DNA from: an uncultured Lentisphaeraceae bacterium
GTDB lineage: Bacteria > Verrucomicrobiota > Kiritimatiellia > RFP12 > DVOR01
NCBI GenBank assembly: GCA_937892925.1
Contig: CALBHX010000100.1
Coordinates: 1 to 21,658, forward strand
Reading direction: 5' to 3'
DNA length: 21,658 bases
The position numbers and the translations under genes are program-made. The notes beneath the pieces were generated by a model. The model worked only from the letters and a program-made list of their open reading frames with translations, was not told where the DNA came from and did no database searches. This document shows positions 9,466 to 16,244 of the stretch, one piece after another (position 1 is the stretch's first letter; each line of letters starts with the position of its first letter).

Positions 9466-9503
9466 AAAAAAGGCCGCCCTGTCGGTTTAACGACGGGCGG
9501 CCT
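9466..9503 (-). terminator. Intrinsic terminator of the PPIase gene
   Basis: On the minus strand GGCCGCCC (9502-9495) pairs perfectly with GGGCGGCC (9479-9472). The stem extends by GTCG/CGAC past a single bulged base, closes on TTAAAC, and is followed by TTTTTT. It begins 13 nt after the PPIase stop codon. It is the clearest terminator in the window and sits just before the first glycosyltransferase gene. Confidence 0.92.
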
Positions 9504-9515
9504 GACAACAACCAC

Positions 9516-10889
9516 TTACTTGGCAACAGGAAGCGGTGCCGCTAATTCTGGATAAAGCGTGCAGGAAACACCCAAGTCAGCCTTCTGCTTTTCAAAGAAC
9601 TTAACAGCCGCCTCACGTTTCCGCGATTCCAACAGATTACTTTTAATCTGTTCTGCAGGGATATCCTGCGGCACAGGCTTAAGTAACGCCAACAGCGTAA
9701 CCGTGCCAGGTTCACTCTTGGTAGAGATCAGAATATGAGACGCCGTGACCGTCCCCTTCGCTTCATCACGCGCTGTCACTTTGATAATGTGGAATCCAAA
9801 CGGTGTCTTAACCACTGGGCCAATCTCATTAATAGGCTGAGCAAACGCGGCCTTTTCGAACTCAGGCACCATGGCACCTTTACCAAAAGAACCGAGATTG
9901 CCACCATCCCGCTTGCCGCTTGGGCAATCAGATACTTCCTCGGCTACTTTGGCAAAATCTTCACCCTTTACCAAACGTTCCCGAATCGTTTCAATCTGCT
10001 TTTGCGCACCAGCCTCATCAGCCGGTTTGGCTGCTTCATTCTTTACAATCTTAAAAATGACCTTAGCACCAGGCACGTCCAACACCTCTGTTATGTCCCC
10101 GACTTTAGCATTCAGAATAGCCTGTTGTGCTTTTTCACCTGGGATCATCATGGACAAACGATCTTTGGGCACAGGTATTTCCTGTTTGACAGCAGAGTTC
10201 GCCTGAACCAGATCCTCAAATGTGGCCGTTTTATCCGCCAATTGCTTGACGTAGTTGGCCATTTCCTCATCAACCAATTTGATCTCAGCCTGTGTCTTCT
10301 TAACTTCCTCTGCCACCTCTTCATCAGTTACAGCAACCGTGGCGAACACTTTTTCATTCAGAAGTTTCAATTCTAACCACTGCTTATCTAGCATTTCCCG
10401 CGCTTTTTCTTCACCGAGCGGGAATGTCTTCAACAATTCATTCAACGACTTTCCCTGCGCCTTTTCAAGCTCAGCAATCTGCTGTTTGCGAAAGTCATCA
10501 TCCAACGTCACACCCAATTTTTTGGCAGCAGCAGCAATTACCTGATCCACGATGAATGTTTGAACCTGGCGGCGGCGGAACTCCTGCTTCGCCTCTTTCA
10601 GTTGCTCAGAGGGAATGGCTTGCCCAGTCATCTTGGTGTAAGCTGCAATCTGCTCCTCAACCACATCATTCAGTTCCTTCCAGGTGAGCTTAGCCTCTCC
10701 GACAGAAACAACAACATCAGAATCTTTCGGTGGTGGAGGTAGTGCAACAATATCGCTTTCTACACTGGCAGCAGCTTTTGGCTGAGCTGTAATCGGTTGT
10801 TCTGCAGATTTTTCCTGGTCACACCCAATGCTCAACGCCAATACGGCCGAAACGGCACTCATCGCCCAAAAAGTTTTTTTCTGTTTCAT
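9516..10889 (-). CDS. SurA/PrsA-type peptidyl-prolyl isomerase lipoprotein
   Basis: A 457-residue exported foldase. The N-terminus is a lipoprotein signal peptide ending LSIGC, so Cys23 would be lipidated; position +2 is Asp. A Pro/Ala linker, a SurA-N-like helical region (about 60-200), a degenerate parvulin-like segment (about 200-285) and a canonical parvulin core (about 296-372) follow. The core shows GEDFAKVAEEVSDCPSG, GGNLGSFGKGAMVPEFEKAAF and TPFGFHIIKV. Parvulins catalyse prolyl cis-trans isomerisation and assist folding of secreted or outer-membrane proteins. Oddly, the ASHILI strand that carries the catalytic His comes after the core, at 383-388, instead of before it. Start ATG 10889 is supported by AAGGAA 8 nt upstream; the in-frame TTG at 10895 is too close to that site. 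A strong terminator follows the stop codon. Confidence 0.9.
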   Translation of the reverse strand: MKQKKTFWAMSAVSAVLALSIGCDQEKSAEQPITAQPKAAASVESDIVALPPPPKDSDVVVSVGEAKLTWKELNDVVEEQIAAYTKMTGQAIPSEQLKEAKQEFRRRQVQTFIVDQVIAAAAKKLGVTLDDDFRKQQIAELEKAQGKSLNELLKTFPLGEEKAREMLDKQWLELKLLNEKVFATVAVTDEEVAEEVKKTQAEIKLVDEEMANYVKQLADKTATFEDLVQANSAVKQEIPVPKDRLSMMIPGEKAQQAILNAKVGDITEVLDVPGAKVIFKIVKNEAAKPADEAGAQKQIETIRERLVKGEDFAKVAEEVSDCPSGKRDGGNLGSFGKGAMVPEFEKAAFAQPINEIGPVVKTPFGFHIIKVTARDEAKGTVTASHILISTKSEPGTVTLLALLKPVPQDIPAEQIKSNLLESRKREAAVKFFEKQKADLGVSCTLYPELAAPLPVAK

Positions 10890-11016
10890 GCACAAATTCC
10901 TTAACTTTCGTCTTGAACAGCAAGAATGCCATTAGCATATCAAACCCACCTCAACAAGGAAACCCCGCTGAACAAAAAAAGGCACATGTAGTCTAAAGTT
11001 CTATTTATTATTAGTG

Positions 11017-11056
11017 AACATATTCTTTTCCCTGATAATGAATGAAACAATATGTT
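11017..11056. repeat. Inverted repeat AACATATT / AATATGTT
   Basis: Perfect 8-bp arms at 11017-11024 and 11049-11056, separated by 24 nt in an AT-rich stretch. It could be a pair of operator half-sites or a weak hairpin. No function can be assigned from sequence. Confidence 0.45.
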
Positions 11057-11100
11057 TTATGGTTGGAAGATGTTGAGTTGATTTCAAAAGATAGGGAATC

Positions 11101-11151
11101 CGGGGCAGATCCATGTTAAAGTCGCCCCAGGTCTGACCTGAATCCGCCCCG
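11101..11151 (-). repeat. GC-rich hairpin with nested palindrome (REP-like or structured RNA)
   Basis: Read on the minus strand, CGGGGCGGATTC (11151-11140) pairs with GGATCTGCCCCG (11112-11101) over 12 positions, two of them G-U wobbles. Inside it lies the palindrome CAGGTC-N-GACCTG (11128-11140). The block is clearly richer in GC than the AT-rich sequence around it. The wobble pairs favour a minus-strand RNA, that is, toward the PPIase gene about 210 nt downstream. It may equally be a dispersed palindromic repeat. Confidence 0.5.
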
Positions 11152-11227
11152 AGTTAGATCGGTAAGCACGTGCTTCTCCACGAAGTATCCGATAAATGAA
11201 TTGCCAAAGTAGGCGAAACAGATTTGT

Positions 11228-11233
11228 TATACT
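11228..11233 (+). promoter_or_regulatory. -10 element of the CDF operon
   Basis: TATACT lies just eight bases before the chosen ATG at 11241. A start site six to eight bases downstream of it would fall on or next to that ATG. No Shine-Dalgarno is visible between them. The only -35-like sequence, TTGCCA at 11201-11206, is 21 bp away, which is too far for an ideal promoter. Confidence 0.4.
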
Positions 11234-11240
11234 GTCGCGC

Positions 11241-12209
11241 ATGTGGCAAGAGTACACATCGCGTGAAGAACGGGTCAAACAGGCAACCCGTGTGACATGG
11301 CTCTCCGTAACTATCAATAGTATCCTGACCATCGGGAAACTACTGGTAGGTATTTTTGGGCATTCTGCGGCCATGGTTGCAGATGCATTACATTCAGGTT
11401 CGGACTTTGCGACTGACTTCGCAGTGATGCTTGGAATGCGATTGGCAAAACGACCAGAAGATGAAGATCACCCATACGGGCATGGAAAATACGAAACCCT
11501 GGCTGCAATTTTAGTTGGGATTGCGCTGTGCGGTGCAGGGTTCATGATCGTCATTCAAGCTGTTGCCATTCTTTTGGGTGCATTGGGAGGACGACTTCCT
11601 GAGCGACCAGCGTTGGTTGCCATGTTAGCAGGTATTATTTCCGTCATTGTTAAGGAATGGCTTTATCAACGTACGGTAAAAGTTGCGGAAGAAACAGCCA
11701 ATGATGCACTTCTTGCCAACGCGTGGCATCACCGAAGTGATGCATTCTCTTCATTCGCCACCTCTATTGGGGCGGGAGCAGGTGCATTGTTGGGTGGTAA
11801 GTGGGTGCTGCTCGATCCTGTGGCAGCATGTCTGGTTGGTTGTTTTCTGTTACGAGTAGCATGGGCAATTGTAAAGGATTCTTTAGACAAATTGATGGAA
11901 CACGGTATGTCAGTACAGGAAAATGAGCAGATTCTAGCTTTGCTTCATTCCCTGCCGAATTTGTCGGAACCCCATCATTTACGATCCCGGCGCGTGGGGG
12001 CAGTAGCAGTCATTGAAATGCACTTTCGGGTCAATCCAGAAATGACGGTAAGGGTAAGTCACAACATCGCCTCACGCGTAGAACAGCGATTGCGCGAAGT
12101 ATTTGGTGCGGATGCCATTATTACTATTCACGTGGAACCGTTAAAAACGTATTGTGAAGAAACACCTTACAACACACAGTGCCACCTCACCTATCCGACT
12201 TTATCGTAA
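11241..12209 (+). CDS. Cation diffusion facilitator metal transporter
   Basis: A 322-residue inner-membrane CDF protein that exports divalent metal, probably Zn2+ or Mn2+/Fe2+, in exchange for protons. Two transport-site motifs are visible: HSGSD (His51-Asp55, following Asp48) in the second helix and HHRSD (His163-Asp167) in the fifth. The family loop DHPYGHGKYE lies after helix 2. The C-terminal ferredoxin-like cytosolic domain (about 230-315) includes VIEMHFRVNPEMTV and ITIHVEP. Length matches the family. An upstream in-frame ATG at 11196 would add 15 residues of no family character and lies upstream of the only good -10 box, so I prefer ATG 11241. It is the first gene of a five-gene operon; the next start is 11 bp after its stop. 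Confidence 0.9.
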   Translation: MWQEYTSREERVKQATRVTWLSVTINSILTIGKLLVGIFGHSAAMVADALHSGSDFATDFAVMLGMRLAKRPEDEDHPYGHGKYETLAAILVGIALCGAGFMIVIQAVAILLGALGGRLPERPALVAMLAGIISVIVKEWLYQRTVKVAEETANDALLANAWHHRSDAFSSFATSIGAGAGALLGGKWVLLDPVAACLVGCFLLRVAWAIVKDSLDKLMEHGMSVQENEQILALLHSLPNLSEPHHLRSRRVGAVAVIEMHFRVNPEMTVRVSHNIASRVEQRLREVFGADAIITIHVEPLKTYCEETPYNTQCHLTYPTLS

Positions 12210-12220
12210 AGGAATCTATC

Positions 12221-13777
12221 ATGAATCGATTTCTACCTAGGTCGCGTTTTATTCCAATATTGATAGCCGTATTGATTGCCGCCCCATACCTTCACGCCGG
12301 ATGGTTATTTGGAGAAAGTGAAGAAGAGAAGGCTGCCAAGGTGGCTAGTCATGTTGCGGATGTATTACGTGAGCCCAATCAATTAATCGCTCAAGCTCAA
12401 GCTGCGGCCGAAGCCAATGATATAGAGGAGGCTATTCGGCTCTTCCGTAAAGCTCAGGACTTGCTGGAGGCAGTGGAAGCCGATGAAGACACTTCCGGTA
12501 GTGCATTTGCCACCTTACGATTGAAGAAATTTCACTGCGTTTCAATGTTGGATGCCTTAGCATTAAAACGAGCCGAGGTCATGGATGTGCGGCAGGCAGT
12601 TACAGATACTGACGATTTGGAAACACGATTGGAGCAGGAACGGGCTGCTATTCGAGTAAAGCAACAGACCGAGGAAAAGAAGAAGCAGCTTCCAAGCCGC
12701 CCGCCCTCGTTACGCGAACAGTTAGCGGTTGAGCAAGAACGATTAGCGGCTGCAGCGCTTGCTGTTAAAACAACCAAAGAAGCACAGGCTAAGATCTTGC
12801 GGCAGATAAAACAGGCGCAAACAGACTTTACCAAGCAAGCACAAGAATACGCGGCAGCAGACGCTGCCCTGTTTATGGCGCAACATACCTATTCGCAGGC
12901 AGAACTCAAAGCCAATGAGGCCGATTCAGAACAAATAAAAAAGAATGTGTTTGAAGCGCGTAAGAGCGTAGAAACTGCCAATGCTACATTAGCAGAGGCA
13001 AAGGCCAAGATGGAACAGGCAAAAAGTGCCCGTGAAACGCTAGTTGCTCAGAAAACAGAGGTAGAGGCGTCGCTCAAAAACGCGCTAGCGCAAGAACTTA
13101 CGATCCGACGCGGAGTAGAAGTGTTACAGCGTGCAGTTGATGACGAAACCCGTGCTGCAGAAGTTAAGGCAAAAGCTGAACGAGAACGACAACAAGCTGA
13201 GGCACTCATGCGAAAACAAGCCGAAGCCGCTGCCCGACAAAAAGCTCGTGAAGAAGCTGAGGCTCTGATAAAAAAGGATGCCCAGGCCAAGGCAAAGGCT
13301 CAAGCGAATGTGGATGCAGTAAAACGTGAAATTGCATGGTGCTTTGAGCTCTGGCATCAGAAGAATATCGATGTGCTTGAACCACGCCTTACTGAGGCGG
13401 CACTCAAATGGCCAGATACACCGGAGTTTATGCTGTTACTTGCAAGACTTAGGTTGATACAGGGGCAATTAGATGATGCATTGGAGATCCTTGAAACAAT
13501 TCCAACCGCTAAAACCCAATTGGGATTGCAGACACAGTTGGTGGCAGCAGGGGTTTATCTGGCCAAAAATCAAGCTTTGGAAGCACTTAAAGTGTTGGAA
13601 AAAGCACAAAAAAACTTTCCGAATGATCCCTCGTTGTTCTTTGATATGGCCATCGTCATGCTGAGATTGCCAGAAGTCGATCCAGATCGGAACATTGCCG
13701 CACATGCTTACCGAAGAAGTATTGAACTGGGCGGGAAAAGATCTGCGCAAGTGGAGCGGAAGTTAAATATGGAGTAA
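12221..13777 (+). CDS. Exported coiled-coil / TPR protein of unknown function
   Basis: A 518-residue protein with a Sec signal peptide: positively charged start MNRFLPRSRF, a hydrophobic core to about residue 23 and a likely cut after LHA (Ala26). A short helical region (about 35-110, including NDIEEAIRLFRKAQDLLEAV, TPR-like) leads into a long Ala/Glu/Lys/Gln-rich coiled coil (about 130-380). A C-terminal TPR block (about 385-518) has LDDALEILETIPTAKTQL and ALEALKVLEKAQKNFPNDPS. The layout recalls periplasmic envelope scaffolds such as CpoB/YbgF or TolA-like proteins, but I recognise no named family. ATG 12221 has AAAGGAA 6 nt upstream; a GTG at 12179 in the same frame is rejected because it lies in the previous gene and bypasses the signal peptide. 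The Nudix gene starts 5 bp after its stop. Confidence 0.8.
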   Translation: MNRFLPRSRFIPILIAVLIAAPYLHAGWLFGESEEEKAAKVASHVADVLREPNQLIAQAQAAAEANDIEEAIRLFRKAQDLLEAVEADEDTSGSAFATLRLKKFHCVSMLDALALKRAEVMDVRQAVTDTDDLETRLEQERAAIRVKQQTEEKKKQLPSRPPSLREQLAVEQERLAAAALAVKTTKEAQAKILRQIKQAQTDFTKQAQEYAAADAALFMAQHTYSQAELKANEADSEQIKKNVFEARKSVETANATLAEAKAKMEQAKSARETLVAQKTEVEASLKNALAQELTIRRGVEVLQRAVDDETRAAEVKAKAERERQQAEALMRKQAEAAARQKAREEAEALIKKDAQAKAKAQANVDAVKREIAWCFELWHQKNIDVLEPRLTEAALKWPDTPEFMLLLARLRLIQGQLDDALEILETIPTAKTQLGLQTQLVAAGVYLAKNQALEALKVLEKAQKNFPNDPSLFFDMAIVMLRLPEVDPDRNIAAHAYRRSIELGGKRSAQVERKLNME

Positions 13778-13782
13778 AGCCT

Positions 13783-14337
13783 ATGCGAACTTCTATGGAA
13801 GAAAAAACATTGACAACACGGCGTATTTTCACTGGCCGGGCGCTCACGGTTGATATTTTGGATATCGAGATGCCAAACGGGCGAAAGACCACACGTGAGG
13901 TATTGAGGCACCGGGGAGCCGTTTGTATTTTAGGAGAGTTGCCAAACGGACGTTTTGTCTTTGTTCGGCAATATCGAAAAGCTGTTGAGCGGACGTTGTT
14001 GGAATGTATAGCAGGCTGTATGGAGTCAGGGGAAACGCCAGACGATGCTGCACGTCGAGAGACTCGTGAAGAAAGCGGTTATGAGGTTGAAACACTCACC
14101 CCTTTAGGGCATTCCTTACCGGCGCCGGGGTACTGTGATGAAGTGCACTACCACTTCCATGCCCGGTTAAAACCACGTGTAGGCGCATTACAGCTGGACA
14201 CGGATGAAAATCTTGTGCCTATACTCCTGACAGCCGAGGAAATTGAACAAGCCATTCTTTCTGAGGAACTAGATGACGGAAAGAGTATTATCCTTTGGGA
14301 TCTTTATCTCCGTAAATTGAAACACGCAGCGCTTTAA
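13783..14337 (+). CDS. Nudix hydrolase, ADP-ribose pyrophosphatase-like
   Basis: A 184-residue protein of the ADP-ribose/sugar-nucleotide Nudix branch (NudF/YqkG-like). The Nudix box occupies about residues 82-104: G-x5-E, then x7, then RETREESGY. It has the metal-binding Glu residues but Thr where a hydrophobic residue is usual. The N-terminal strand pair (LTVDILDIEMPNG, then EVLRHRGAVCIL) and FVRQYRKAVERTLLECIAG are typical of ADP-ribose pyrophosphatases, which release AMP and ribose-5-phosphate. ATG 13783 has GGAG 8 nt upstream. It lies 5 bp after the coiled-coil gene and 14 bp before the methyltransferase gene. Exact substrate is not determined by sequence. Confidence 0.87.
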   Translation: MRTSMEEKTLTTRRIFTGRALTVDILDIEMPNGRKTTREVLRHRGAVCILGELPNGRFVFVRQYRKAVERTLLECIAGCMESGETPDDAARRETREESGYEVETLTPLGHSLPAPGYCDEVHYHFHARLKPRVGALQLDTDENLVPILLTAEEIEQAILSEELDDGKSIILWDLYLRKLKHAAL

Positions 14338-14351
14338 ACAGAAATACTGGC

Positions 14352-15125
14352 ATGATCCATCCACAACGACAGTATTGGAATGCCATCGCTGACACGTATC
14401 GAGCGATTACACGCATTGACGCATCCGATTTTCATTATGGGCCTCTTTTGCCCGGGGAACATGAACTTCGCCTACTTCCACCACTTCGAGCTGGGATGAT
14501 GGCGTTGGAGTTGGGATGTGGAGAGGGACAAAAAAGCCTTTGGTTGGCGCGACAGGGTTTGCTTTGTACAGCAATTGACATTTCAGAACGACAACTCGAT
14601 TACGCGCGTTCCGATGCCAAAGCCGAAAAGCTCTCAGTAGACTTCCGCAATCAGTCGATCGAGTCATTCTCTGCCTCGGAAGCCAGTTATGATTTGGTTA
14701 CAAGTTCCCATGCATTTGAGTTTGTTGAGTGTCCGTTTAGGCTTATTCAGCGAGTGGCGAACTGGTTAAAACCGGGAGGTACTTTTGTGCTGTCCACGGT
14801 TCATCCTGTTTACAATGGAGATTGGGTTGAAACTGAAGCTGAAGGTACCAATGAGCCCATATGTGGACGGCTGTTGACGAATTATTTCAATCCGGTCGAT
14901 GATGTTCGTGAGCAACCAGAAGGGCATGGAACCCCTATTGCTTCCAGAGCCTATCCGGTGAGTGCATGGTTCCGAGCATTTCGAACCGCGGGATTGATTG
15001 TCGAGCATCTGGAAGAACCGCCAGCCGTTCGAACGCCTGCATATGCATCAGATGACTGGATGGATGCGTTTGAAGAATGTTCGGCTATACCTACGACACT
15101 TATTCTTGTCGGGCGGAAACCATGA
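14352..15125 (+). CDS. Class I SAM-dependent methyltransferase
   Basis: A 257-residue Rossmann-fold methyltransferase of the Methyltransf_11/UbiE-like type. SAM-binding motif I is ALELGCGEGQKSLWLA (about 51-66). An acidic motif II follows (CTAIDISERQLDYAR), then the motif IV region (YDLVTSSHAFEFVECP) and the post-IV LKPGGTFVLSTVHPVY. The C-terminal half is a substrate cap of unknown specificity. ATG 14352 has no clear Shine-Dalgarno, so it may be translated by coupling from the Nudix gene. The stop overlaps the start of the next gene (ATGA). Target molecule unknown. Confidence 0.85.
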   Translation: MIHPQRQYWNAIADTYRAITRIDASDFHYGPLLPGEHELRLLPPLRAGMMALELGCGEGQKSLWLARQGLLCTAIDISERQLDYARSDAKAEKLSVDFRNQSIESFSASEASYDLVTSSHAFEFVECPFRLIQRVANWLKPGGTFVLSTVHPVYNGDWVETEAEGTNEPICGRLLTNYFNPVDDVREQPEGHGTPIASRAYPVSAWFRAFRTAGLIVEHLEEPPAVRTPAYASDDWMDAFEECSAIPTTLILVGRKP

Positions 15126-16150
15126 GCATAAGCGTTGGAATTGAGGTTTGGCTTCAGCATGCGAACCGACGTCTGCGTATTGGATTGTTATCACACCAAG
15201 CCGCTCTCATCAGCACAGGTGAAACTTCTGCACAAGCGCTTCGACGTATTTTCGGTGACCATTTTGTTGCCCTTTTCGGGCCAGAGCATGGTTTTTTTGG
15301 ACAAATGGGTGCCGGAGAAAAAGCACCAACCTCAATTCACCCATCATGGGGAATTCCCGTTTACTCGCTGTATGGGAATGTTCGAAAGCCAACCCCGGAG
15401 ATGTTAGCGGGATTAGATTTGTTAGTCGTCGATCTACAAGACATCGGCGTTCGTTGCTATACCTATCTTGCGACCTTAATTGGAGCACTTGAAGCTTGTG
15501 CAGAGGCCAACGTGGATTGTTTGGTCTGTGATCGACCGATCCCTTTTCCCGGAATTGAAGATGGCCCCGTTGCAGAACCAGAACATTTTTCATTTGTTGC
15601 CCCATGTGCCCTACCCTTTGTTCATGGTAAAACCCACACGCAAGTTGCGGATTGGTTGGGATTACCCCATCTTTCCTCACCTATGGTTGGGGACGCAACC
15701 ACTGTATTCGGTGAACGACCGCAGGGGATTCCAGAGTTTGTGCCGCCAAGTCCAGCAATCCGCAGTTGGGAAACTGCACGAAGTTATCCGGCGCTCGTTT
15801 TTGCTGAAGCTTTACCGCAGCTAAACGTTGCACGGACTTCTGCCTATGCTTTCCGCGTTCTTGCAGCACCTTGGTTTAATGGTATTGATCTTGCCGACAG
15901 GTTGAATGCCGTAGCTGTACCCGGAGTTCGTTTTTTTGATTTCACGCAAACTTCTGCATACGGGGCGATTCGTTTGCATATAACAACTCCTGCCGTCTAC
16001 CGTCCTTGGAGAGTTACCTGCGCACTTTTAAACACACTTCAAGAAACCTATGGCGCGGAGCGATTATTTAATCATCCCCAAGCTAAGCCCGAATGGATGA
16101 CAAAACTCTATGGAACAACCTTATGGCAGAACGTCTTAGGTAAGAGTTAA
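15122..16150 (+). CDS. NamZ-family (DUF1343) exo-beta-N-acetylmuramidase-like protein
   Basis: A 342-residue DUF1343 protein. The Bacillus NamZ/YbbC founder is an exo-acting beta-N-acetylmuramidase that removes terminal MurNAc from peptidoglycan fragments. Family landmarks are present in order: IGLLSHQAAL, FGPEHGFFG (Glu55-His56, the likely active-site pair), a GAGE loop, VYSLYG, DLLVVDLQDIGVRCYTY and CDRPIPFPG. No signal peptide or membrane segment is seen, although founder members are exported, so this copy would act in the cytosol. It is also somewhat shorter than the roughly 370-400-residue relatives I know. ATG 15122 is chosen for the ATGA overlap with the methyltransferase stop and GGCGGA just upstream; ATG 15077 would lie wholly inside the previous gene. 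It is the last gene of the operon. Confidence 0.85.
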   Translation: MSISVGIEVWLQHANRRLRIGLLSHQAALISTGETSAQALRRIFGDHFVALFGPEHGFFGQMGAGEKAPTSIHPSWGIPVYSLYGNVRKPTPEMLAGLDLLVVDLQDIGVRCYTYLATLIGALEACAEANVDCLVCDRPIPFPGIEDGPVAEPEHFSFVAPCALPFVHGKTHTQVADWLGLPHLSSPMVGDATTVFGERPQGIPEFVPPSPAIRSWETARSYPALVFAEALPQLNVARTSAYAFRVLAAPWFNGIDLADRLNAVAVPGVRFFDFTQTSAYGAIRLHITTPAVYRPWRVTCALLNTLQETYGAERLFNHPQAKPEWMTKLYGTTLWQNVLGKS

Positions 16151-16164
16151 AACCCCTTCACACA

Positions 16165-16183
16165 GTTTACATGTATTGTAAAC
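16165..16183. repeat. Perfect palindrome GTTTACA-N5-TGTAAAC
   Basis: Seven-bp perfect arms around a 5-nt loop, 15 bp after the NamZ stop. On the plus strand it is followed by a T-rich run (ATTTTCATTTTTC), so it may be a weak AT-rich terminator for the upstream operon. Its right arm overlaps the predicted -35 of the rph promoter, so it could instead be a repressor operator. Confidence 0.5.
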
Positions 16184-16205
16184 ATTTTCATTTTTCTATT
16201 ATGCT
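16176..16205 (+). promoter_or_regulatory. Predicted promoter of the rph-rlmI-phosphohexomutase unit
   Basis: TTGTAA (16176-16181) and TATGCT (16200-16205) are separated by 18 bp, each matching 4 of 6 consensus bases. The start site would be near 16212. AGGAAAGGAA at 16227-16236 gives a strong RBS before the rph ATG at 16245. Confidence 0.5.
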
Positions 16206-16244
16206 ATATCTTGTGCGTTCGAAAATAGGAAAGGAATAAAATCG

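Larger units (their letters stand above)
10890..11240. other. Divergent intergenic region (PPIase / CDF transporter)
   Basis: This 351-bp region must hold the promoters of both the leftward PPIase gene and the rightward transporter operon. On the minus strand a weak candidate for the PPIase gene is TTGTTG, 17 bp, then TAATGG preceded by TGC. The rightward promoter, an AT-rich inverted repeat and a GC-rich hairpin are listed separately. No coding frame is convincing here. Confidence 0.55.

Noticed and set aside
9735..10376. Plus-strand open frame of 213 codons
   Set aside because: It is antisense to the well-supported parvulin lipoprotein gene and shows no recognisable domain.
11084..11374. 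Minus-strand open frame of 96 codons across the hairpin and the CDF start
   Set aside because: It overlaps the CDF coding region antisense and ends in the GC-rich hairpin; no RBS and no family resemblance.
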